Assembly (NCBI GenBank): GCA_964624765.1 | Contig: CAZUZO010000137.1 | Span: forward strand, 1-8,783 | Origin: JAGTVB01 sp964624765 | Lineage (GTDB): Bacteria; Pseudomonadota; Gammaproteobacteria; HK1 | Direction: 5' to 3' | DNA: 8,783 nucleotides | In this document: one piece after another, positions 1 through 4,528 of the stretch | How the letters are laid out: each line of letters opens with the position of its first letter | Numbering within the stretch: position 1 is the stretch's first letter | Program-made: the position numbers and the translations under genes | The notes under the pieces: generated by a model | Database searches by the model: none | Seen by the model: the letters and a program-made list of their open reading frames with translations, nothing else | Told to the model about the DNA's origin: nothing

Positions 1-1
1 G

Positions 2-82
2 GCGCTGATGCAGCAACTGGAGACCACCTATCCCGGCGTGCGGCAAGCCCTCGCCGGCGTGGCCACAGGAGACCCGGCATGA
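2..82 (+). CDS. 3' end of a hybrid histidine kinase (HPt-domain C-terminus), partial
   Basis: The first 26 codons read in frame to a TGA and match the last 26 residues of the hybrid kinase that ends at 4502, with two changes (Gly for Ser and Asp for Glu near the C-terminus). They correspond to the final helix of an HPt phosphotransfer domain, downstream of the phospho-accepting histidine, which would lie outside the window. The gene is cut by the left edge, so nothing can be said of its other domains. The near identity means a paralogous or duplicated NahK-like kinase lies immediately upstream. Its stop overlaps the ATG at 79 in the same ATGA arrangement as the downstream copy. Confidence 0.8.
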   Translation, partial: ALMQQLETTYPGVRQALAGVATGDPA

Positions 83-108
83 GCCAGGACCGTAGCGGCG
101 CGAAATAT
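79..108 (+). pseudogene. Truncated 5' end of a second copy of the REC-PAS-GGDEF-EAL-REC gene
   Basis: An ATG with a good Shine-Dalgarno (AGGAGA, 67-72) starts a frame whose first ten residues, MSQDRSGAKY, match MSQDLSGAKY of the intact gene at 4499. After codon 10 the similarity ends. The frame runs on to a stop at 307-309 through unrelated, arginine- and serine-rich sequence that crosses a REP-like hairpin. None of the receiver residues (acidic pair, phospho-acceptor Asp, Lys) are present, so I read this as a broken gene remnant. It could still be translated into a meaningless 76-residue peptide. Confidence 0.7.
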
Positions 109-179
109 CACCGGACTCAAGGTGCTACGTTTTCGTCGACCGCAACGCGAGTGGATGGCACATCACCAGAGGATCGAAG

Positions 180-258
180 CCACCCCTCGTCATTCCGGCG
201 TAGGCCGGAATCCAGTGAGCACCCAGTCCGATGCAACCCTGTGTTGACATACTTGCCA
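180..258 (+). repeat. Degenerate direct copy of the REP + GIY-YIG 5' end (pairs with 370-448)
   Basis: Bases 180-258 align with 370-448 without gaps and with five mismatches, at an offset of 190 bp. The copy includes the 28-bp palindrome, the 15-bp spacer and the first nine codons of the nuclease gene (ATG at 231, MQPCVDILA against MQPCVYILA). One of the mismatched codons turns the first catalytic tyrosine of the GIY-YIG motif into Asp. After 258 the similarity is lost, so this is a truncated fossil of the same element. Confidence 0.85.
188..215 (+). repeat. REP-like palindrome, copy A
   Basis: A 28-bp unit whose core is an 8-bp perfect inverted repeat, ATTCCGGC (192-199) and GCCGGAAT (204-211), around a 4-base loop, followed by CCAG. 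It differs from copies B and C by a single base in the loop (T at 201). Hairpins of this type are abundant dispersed repeats in many proteobacterial genomes; this identification comes from memory of the family, not from a search. Confidence 0.85.
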
Positions 259-369
259 ACGGTGACGGTCAGCGTGAGCGTATCGGTGCCGGCATTGCCC
301 GCCGGCTAACCCCTGTAGGCCGTGATGGGCGAACAGAACCCGCCGGTGTTAACGGCAAGGAGCGAGAGA

Positions 370-448
370 CCACCCCTCGTCATTCCGGCGCAGGCCGGAA
401 TCCAGTGGGCACCCAGTCTGATGCAACCCTGTGTCTACATACTTGCCA
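370..448 (+). repeat. Direct repeat, intact copy (pairs with 180-258)
   Basis: This is the intact partner of the degenerate repeat at 180-258. It contains REP-like palindrome B and runs into the first nine codons of the complete GIY-YIG gene. The bases just before it (359-369) also loosely resemble those before the other copy (171-179), hinting that the copied unit began slightly further left. Confidence 0.85.
378..405 (+). repeat. REP-like palindrome, copy B (left inverted end)
   Basis: A 28-bp palindromic unit with ATTCCGGC (382-389) and GCCGGAAT (394-401) arms around loop GCAG. It is the exact reverse complement of copy C at 706-733. Confidence 0.9.
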
Positions 449-705
449 GTCGTCGCAACGGCACCTTGTATGTCGGGGTCACATCGGACCTCGTCAAGCG
501 TGTCTGGGAGCACAAGAACAACGTGGTCCCCGGTTTTACCGCCCAATACGGCGTTCACGCCCTGGTTTGGTTTGAACAACATGCAACCATGGCCTCCGAC
601 ATGGGTCGCGAAAAGGCCATCAAGGAATGGAAGCGGGCCTGGAAGCTGAAGCTGATCGAGGCTGACAACCCAAAGTGGCGGGATCTGTACCCGGAAATTC
701 TCTAA
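421..705 (+). CDS. GIY-YIG family nuclease-like protein (small, stand-alone)
   Basis: This 94-residue protein is a minimal single-domain GIY-YIG protein, the usual length for this family. The motif is visible as VYI (5-7) and LYVGV (16-20), with the catalytic tyrosines at 6 and 17. Arg27 sits in the helix DLVKRVWEHK, and the likely metal-binding Glu64 in GREKAIKEWKRAWK is followed by the typical ending NPKWRDLYPEIL. All expected catalytic residues are present, so it may cut or nick DNA. No DNA-binding domain is attached. The ATG at 421 fits the family N-terminus, although no clear Shine-Dalgarno precedes it. The gene is enclosed by inverted REP-like palindromes and its TAA is directly followed by the right one. 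Family assignment is firm; cellular role is unknown, and a link to the palindromes is inference. Confidence 0.9.
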   Translation: MQPCVYILASRRNGTLYVGVTSDLVKRVWEHKNNVVPGFTAQYGVHALVWFEQHATMASDMGREKAIKEWKRAWKLKLIEADNPKWRDLYPEIL

Positions 706-733
706 CTGGATTCCGGCCTGCGCCGGAATGACG
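706..733 (-). repeat. REP-like palindrome, copy C (right inverted end)
   Basis: The exact reverse complement of 378-405, starting at the base after the TAA stop of the GIY-YIG gene. As a hairpin at the 3' end of the transcript it could also stabilise or terminate the mRNA, but no T-run follows (G-rich instead). Confidence 0.9.
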
Positions 734-1017
734 GAGGGGGCCAGCCATTCCGGGTGTCGCCTGGCAAGGCTGGCGTCGCGTGGCCGGTCCGGCTTACTCC
801 AGCGCAGTGATGGCGTACTGGCGGGGTTGGAGCCGAGCAAGGGGCTGCGCGCCTGTTCCGTGTCACTCTCGATCACTCGTCGTTGTCCGTCGGCAGATTC
901 CAACAGAACACGACCGCGTAGCAAAAGGCGCGCGGGGAAAGTGCAATGAGCCCTCGGGTGCTTGCGGGGCTACCAGGATCCTTAGGCTCTTCGTATTGAC
1001 AATATAAGGGGAGCACC
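734..1017. other. Non-coding region upstream of the FIST gene
   Basis: No convincing gene is present on either strand; the open frames are short, arginine- and serine-rich and lack plausible starts. The NO-signalling operon should be transcribed from here. However, I find no good paired -35/-10: a TTGACA at 996-1001 is only 16 bases before the start codon, too close to act as a -35 for this gene. The promoter is therefore either non-canonical, further upstream, or replaced by read-through from the nuclease element. Confidence 0.5.
1006..1013 (+). promoter_or_regulatory. Ribosome binding site of the FIST gene
   Basis: AAGGGGAG lies four bases before the ATG at 1018, supporting that start over later in-frame ATGs such as codon 23. 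Confidence 0.7.
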
Positions 1018-2223
1018 ATGTTAGAGCCAACCGCGAAAACCTCTGAATATCCGCCCTTTAAGCACCCAACCGTGCCAAGCTGCATGTCCGGCGTGTGTAC
1101 CGGCGTGTCGGTGGCGAAGAATCCGCGGACTGCAGCGCGGGAGATCCACCAAGCGATCCATCAGGTTGACTCGGAGCTGACACTGTTTTTTTGCTCGCCG
1201 GACTACGACCTAGCCGAGCTCGGTGCTGAAATGGGACACCTGTTCGGCGACCGGAATCTGATTGGCTGCACCACCGCCGGCGAGATCACACCGGCTGGCT
1301 ACCTGAAGAGTTCGGTGACCGGCGTCAGTCTTCCGTCTTCGGCGTTCCAGGTTGCCACTCGGCGCATCGACGGGCTGCAGCGCTTTGAATTAGCCCAGGC
1401 CGAGCAGTGCGCAAACGCGGTGCGTGCCGAGCTAGACCAGCGTGCGAAGGATGGGGTCACGGCACAGAACAGCTTCGGCTTTCTTATGATCGACGGGCTA
1501 TCCTGCCGCGAAGAACCGGTGGTCAGTGCTTTGTCCCAGCGTCTCGGCGGCATTCAGCTGTTCGGCGGTTCTGCCGGCGACGGCGAGTCCTTTCGTGCTA
1601 CCTACCTCTATCATGACGGGGCGTTTCGCGCTGACTGTGCCGTGTTTTCCTTGGTGCAAACCCACCACCCCTTCACCGTCTTCAAGACCCAGCACTTCAT
1701 CGAATCGCATCAGCGGATGGTCGTCACCGAAGCGGATCCGGAAAGGCGCGTCGTGACCGAGATCAACGGTCTGCCGGCGGGGCGAGAATACGCCCGCATG
1801 GTCGGCCTTGAGGTGAGCAAACTGACGCCGATGATCTTCGCCACCTATCCAGTGGTCGTGCGCATCGGTGGGGACTATTACGTGCGTTCCATCCAGAAGG
1901 TTAACGATGACGAGAGCCTCACTTTTTTCTGCGCTATCGATGAGGGCGTCGTACTCACCGTCGCCAAAGGAGTCGATCTCGTCGAGAATCTTGAAGCGTT
2001 GTTCGGCGACGTGAGGGCCGCCATCGGGCAACCGATGCTGGTGCTCGGATGCGACTGCATCTTGCGGCACTTGGAGATCGAGCAGGCCGGAATCAAGGAG
2101 ACCGTGAGCCGGATTTTTCAGGACAACCGGGTGATCGGCTTTAGCACCTATGGTGAGCAGTACAACGCCATGCACGTCAACCAGACCTTTGCCGGTGTTG
2201 CCATTGGCGTGGGAAAGGGGTGA
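1018..2223 (+). CDS. nosP: FIST-domain sensor protein, NosP-like
   Basis: This 401-residue soluble protein is made of a FIST_N domain (about residues 45-250) and a FIST_C domain (about 255-395). Visible hallmarks are IGCTTAGEI (82-90), LFGGSAGDG (181-189) and the C-terminal block GFSTYGEQYNAMHVNQTF (374-391). There is no signal peptide or membrane segment, so it is cytoplasmic. FIST proteins encoded next to a sensorless hybrid kinase are NosP proteins, which bind haem, sense nitric oxide and control the kinase NahK. Several histidines are available (for example H216, H217, H226, H231, H386), but I cannot say which would bind haem. The gene ends four bases into a possible GTG start of the kinase and five bases before its ATG, indicating co-translation. 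FIST and operon context are secure; NO as ligand is inference from characterised relatives. Confidence 0.88.
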   Translation: MLEPTAKTSEYPPFKHPTVPSCMSGVCTGVSVAKNPRTAAREIHQAIHQVDSELTLFFCSPDYDLAELGAEMGHLFGDRNLIGCTTAGEITPAGYLKSSVTGVSLPSSAFQVATRRIDGLQRFELAQAEQCANAVRAELDQRAKDGVTAQNSFGFLMIDGLSCREEPVVSALSQRLGGIQLFGGSAGDGESFRATYLYHDGAFRADCAVFSLVQTHHPFTVFKTQHFIESHQRMVVTEADPERRVVTEINGLPAGREYARMVGLEVSKLTPMIFATYPVVVRIGGDYYVRSIQKVNDDESLTFFCAIDEGVVLTVAKGVDLVENLEALFGDVRAAIGQPMLVLGCDCILRHLEIEQAGIKETVSRIFQDNRVIGFSTYGEQYNAMHVNQTFAGVAIGVGKG

Positions 2224-2228
2224 GGACG

Positions 2229-4502
2229 ATGCCCGCGGGCGATGACACCCTGGTGATGTCTCTGGAGCGGGAAGTCGCACGGCTCAAGAAGGTCAATGAG
2301 GCGTTGATGCGCCGCGTCGAGCGCAGCATGGATATGCAAGGCGACGCCTATGCCCTGTTCGAGTCGGCGATCGTGCTGGAGAGCAAAGTGCGCGAACGCA
2401 CTGCCGCCCATGAAGCGGCGCTGCGGGAGCTGGCTCGAACCAATGCGGAGCTACGTCACGCGGTGGAGGAATCGCGTAAGGCGAAGGAGGCAGCAGAGGC
2501 TGCAAGCCGGGCGAAAAGTGAGTTTCTGGCACGGATGAGTCACGAGATCCGCACACCAATGAACGGTGTGATTGGCATGACCGAGTTGCTGTCCAATACT
2601 GAGCTGACCGAAAAACAAGCCCGATTCACGGTGACGATTAAGCGCTCTGCAGAGTCTCTGCTTGGAATCATTAACGACATTCTCGATTTCTCCAAGATTG
2701 AGGTGGGCAAACTGGAGCTCGATCGAGTGGCTTTTAATCTGCGCGAGCTGACAGAAGATGTCGCAGAGATCGTTTCCGACACTGCCCACCAGAAAGGCCT
2801 AGAACTGATTTGCGCTGTTCCTCCCGAGCTGCCGAATTTCTGGACAGGCGATGCCGGTCGATTGCGCCAAATCCTGCTCAACCTGGTCGGCAATGCGGTG
2901 AAATTTACCGATGAAGGGCAAGTCGCTGTGCACGTGGGTTTGGCCCAGGAATCTGAGCAAACGGGCCTCCTTCGGTTCGAAGTCCGGGATACGGGTATCG
3001 GGGTCGCGCCGGGGGCGCTCGAGCAAATCTTCGAGGCGTTCTCCCAGGCCGATGGCTCCATGACCCGACGCTACGGCGGTACCGGGCTCGGCTTAACCAT
3101 CGCGAGAGAACTCGCGGGGTTGATGGGCGGCGCGCTCGGCGTGGAGGCGCTGAGCCCGAAAGGTTCGGTCTTCTGGTTCACGGTGCGACTGGATAAGGGG
3201 CCGGCGGATAACAGCGACGCGTGGCTGAGGCCTCAAGCCCTGGAAGGCATCGATACCCTGATCGTTGACGACAATGCGACCAACCGCGAAATCCTTGAAC
3301 AGCAGCTGCACGCCTGGGGAGTCAGCAGCGCGGGCGCCGAAAATGGCCCGCAGGCGCTGGCGATGCTGCGCGCGGCCGCGCGGCAGGGCAAACCCTACCG
3401 GTTGGCGATCTTCGATATGCACATGCCGGAGATGGATGCGGGCGAACTCGCGCGCGCCATACGGGCCGATACTGCCATTGCCGGGGCACGTCTCGTGATG
3501 TTGAGCTCGGCGGCCGACATGGGAGCAAGTGCCGGGCTCAAGACACTAGGCATCGACGCCTACTTGACCAAGCCATGGCGGCAATCGGAACTCTACAACG
3601 GCCTGGCTGCGGTGATGAACCCCTCGCCGGCGAAGCCTTCCGCAGGGCAAGAGGCCGCGAGCGATGGGGCAGCATCGAGGCAGATGACAGGCCACGTCTT
3701 GCTCGCCGAAGACAACGTGGTCAATCAGGAGGTGGCGCTCGGCATGCTCGAGGCCCTTGGCCTAACGGTAGCCCTGGCTGACAACGGCCGCCAAGCGCTC
3801 GAGGCACTCGCGGGCGGCGCCTTCGATCTGATTCTGATGGACTGCCACATGCCCGAGATGGATGGTTTCCAAGCGACCGCCGCGATCCGCGGCCGTGAGC
3901 AACGGCAGGCGGACGGCGCTCGCCAGCCTATCGTGGCGCTGACCGCCAACGCCTTGCAGGGGGACCGGGAGCGGTGCCTGGCCGCCGGCATGGACGACTA
4001 CCTCAGCAAGCCCTTTACCCAGGCGCAGTTGCAGGGCGTGTTGGCGCGCTGGTTGACGCACCGGCGCGCCGCACCGGAGCCGGTGGAGGGGGCCCGCTCC
4101 CTGGCGGCGCGGGTGGAACCGCCGGAGGCGGTGCCGACGGCGGGAACGGTGCTGGACGAAGGGGCGTTGGATCAGATTCGGGCGTTGCAGCGGCCCGGTC
4201 GACCCAGTGTGCTGGAGAAGGTGGTGAAACTGTATCTGGACGATTCCCTGAAGCTCGTGGAAGCGCTGCGCCACGCGGTGCACCAGGGGGATCCCCAGGC
4301 GGTGCAACAGGCTGCTCACACCCTGAAATCCAGCAGCGCCAACCTCGGTGCCACCGAGCTTGCCACCCTGTGCCGGGAACTGGAGAGCCTGGGCCGGCAA
4401 GGGTGCCTCGAGCCGGTGGCGGCGCTGATGCAGCAACTGGAGACCACCTATCCCGGCGTGCGGCAAGCCCTCGCCAGCGTGGCCACAGGAGAACCGGCAT
4501 GA
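2229..4502 (+). CDS. nahK: Hybrid sensor histidine kinase (HisKA-HATPase-REC-REC-HPt), NahK-like
   Basis: A 757-residue kinase that should autophosphorylate and pass phosphate along an internal relay. Domains in order: coiled coil (about 10-97); HisKA with SHEIRTPMNG, phospho-His105; HATPase with N-box NLVGNAVKF (from 218), DTGIG (254-258) and GGTGLGL (283-289); receiver 1 with acidic pair 347-348, Asp396 and Lys448; receiver 2 with Asp538 (LMDCHMPEMDG) and a KPF lysine; and HPt with His697 in AAHTLKSSSANLGA. All catalytic residues are intact. There is no membrane segment, PAS or GAF, so input must come from a partner, presumably the FIST protein encoded just upstream. I chose ATG 2229, eight bases after AGGGG; GTG 2220 would overlap the previous stop by four bases. 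Its stop overlaps the next start (ATGA). Its last 82 bases are repeated at 1-82. Confidence 0.93.
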   Translation: MPAGDDTLVMSLEREVARLKKVNEALMRRVERSMDMQGDAYALFESAIVLESKVRERTAAHEAALRELARTNAELRHAVEESRKAKEAAEAASRAKSEFLARMSHEIRTPMNGVIGMTELLSNTELTEKQARFTVTIKRSAESLLGIINDILDFSKIEVGKLELDRVAFNLRELTEDVAEIVSDTAHQKGLELICAVPPELPNFWTGDAGRLRQILLNLVGNAVKFTDEGQVAVHVGLAQESEQTGLLRFEVRDTGIGVAPGALEQIFEAFSQADGSMTRRYGGTGLGLTIARELAGLMGGALGVEALSPKGSVFWFTVRLDKGPADNSDAWLRPQALEGIDTLIVDDNATNREILEQQLHAWGVSSAGAENGPQALAMLRAAARQGKPYRLAIFDMHMPEMDAGELARAIRADTAIAGARLVMLSSAADMGASAGLKTLGIDAYLTKPWRQSELYNGLAAVMNPSPAKPSAGQEAASDGAASRQMTGHVLLAEDNVVNQEVALGMLEALGLTVALADNGRQALEALAGGAFDLILMDCHMPEMDGFQATAAIRGREQRQADGARQPIVALTANALQGDRERCLAAGMDDYLSKPFTQAQLQGVLARWLTHRRAAPEPVEGARSLAARVEPPEAVPTAGTVLDEGALDQIRALQRPGRPSVLEKVVKLYLDDSLKLVEALRHAVHQGDPQAVQQAAHTLKSSSANLGATELATLCRELESLGRQGCLEPVAALMQQLETTYPGVRQALASVATGEPA

Positions 4503-4528
4503 GCCAGGACCTTAGCGGCGCGAAATAT
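4421..4528 (+). repeat. Long direct repeat, right copy (pairs with 1-108)
   Basis: This covers the last 27 codons of the intact kinase gene and the first ten of the c-di-GMP gene. It aligns without gaps to the left edge of the window, with three mismatches (4476, 4493 and 4512). Here the sequence runs smoothly through an intact gene pair, so this is the parental arrangement and the left copy is the rearranged one. Confidence 0.95.
4487..4492 (+). promoter_or_regulatory. Ribosome binding site that fixes the start of the GGDEF-EAL gene
   Basis: AGGAGA sits six bases before ATG 4499. The reading frame is open back to 3974, but that extension lies wholly inside the kinase gene and encodes low-complexity Gly/Ala/Arg sequence. 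This site and the ATGA overlap show that 4499 is the true start. Confidence 0.85.

Larger units (their letters stand above)
1..108 (+). repeat. Long direct repeat, left copy (pairs with 4421-4528)
   Basis: Bases 1-108 align without gaps to 4421-4528, with mismatches only at 56, 73 and 92. Similarity stops abruptly at 109, where the downstream copy continues into the receiver domain of the c-di-GMP gene and this copy does not. The repeat probably extends left beyond the window. It spans the end of a kinase gene, a Shine-Dalgarno sequence and the first ten codons of the next gene, so it is a duplicated piece of an operon rather than a short repeat family. Confidence 0.95.
109..420. other. Gene-free junction and repeat region between the broken operon copy and the GIY-YIG gene
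   Basis: This stretch holds no gene I recognise. It starts at the sharp end of the 108-bp operon repeat and contains two direct copies of a REP-plus-flank sequence (beginning at 180 and 370). Between them lies about 110 bp of unique sequence (259-369). The open frames crossing it translate the REP hairpins, giving the familiar IPAQAG/RRNDE-like peptides, and are not believable proteins. It looks like scar sequence from several insertions or rearrangements. Confidence 0.6.
378..733 (+). mobile_element. Candidate REP-flanked GIY-YIG nuclease element
   Basis: A 356-bp unit consists of a 28-bp palindromic repeat (378-405), a 15-bp spacer, a 94-codon GIY-YIG gene (421-705) and an exact reverse-complement copy of the same repeat (706-733). 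The ends are perfect inverted repeats and outward similarity continues loosely (a C-rich stretch on the left, its G-rich complement on the right). A partial second copy at 180-258 shows that this kind of unit is repeated locally. The layout recalls REP elements paired with RAYT transposases, but with a GIY-YIG nuclease in place of a Y1 transposase. Mobility is my inference: I see no target-site duplication. Confidence 0.5.

Noticed and set aside
259..309. Frame ending in VTVSVSVSVPALPAG, resembling the tail of a surface or sorting-signal protein
   Set aside because: The stretch is too short, lacks a membrane segment and basic tail, and lies in repeat junction sequence.
349..924. Antisense open frame of 191 codons across the nuclease gene
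   Set aside because: It reads through both REP palindromes and opposite the well-supported GIY-YIG gene; its protein is the usual repeat-derived IPAQAG-type sequence.
996..1001. TTGACA as a -35 for the FIST operon
   Set aside because: Only 16 bases separate it from the start codon, so no -10 and transcript start could fit before the gene.
1498..2280. Antisense open frame of 260 codons opposite the FIST gene
   Set aside because: It is a GC-rich shadow frame with no recognisable motif and no plausible start, opposite a gene with clear family motifs.
4072..4101. PEPVEG-type linker between receiver 2 and HPt, resembling a REP-derived insertion
   Set aside because: The DNA matches the common repeat only loosely, and Pro/Ala-rich linkers are normal at this position.
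3974..4498. In-frame upstream extension of the c-di-GMP gene by 175 codons
   Set aside because: It lies entirely within the kinase gene, encodes Gly/Ala/Arg-rich shadow sequence, and a good Shine-Dalgarno plus ATGA overlap place the start at 4499.
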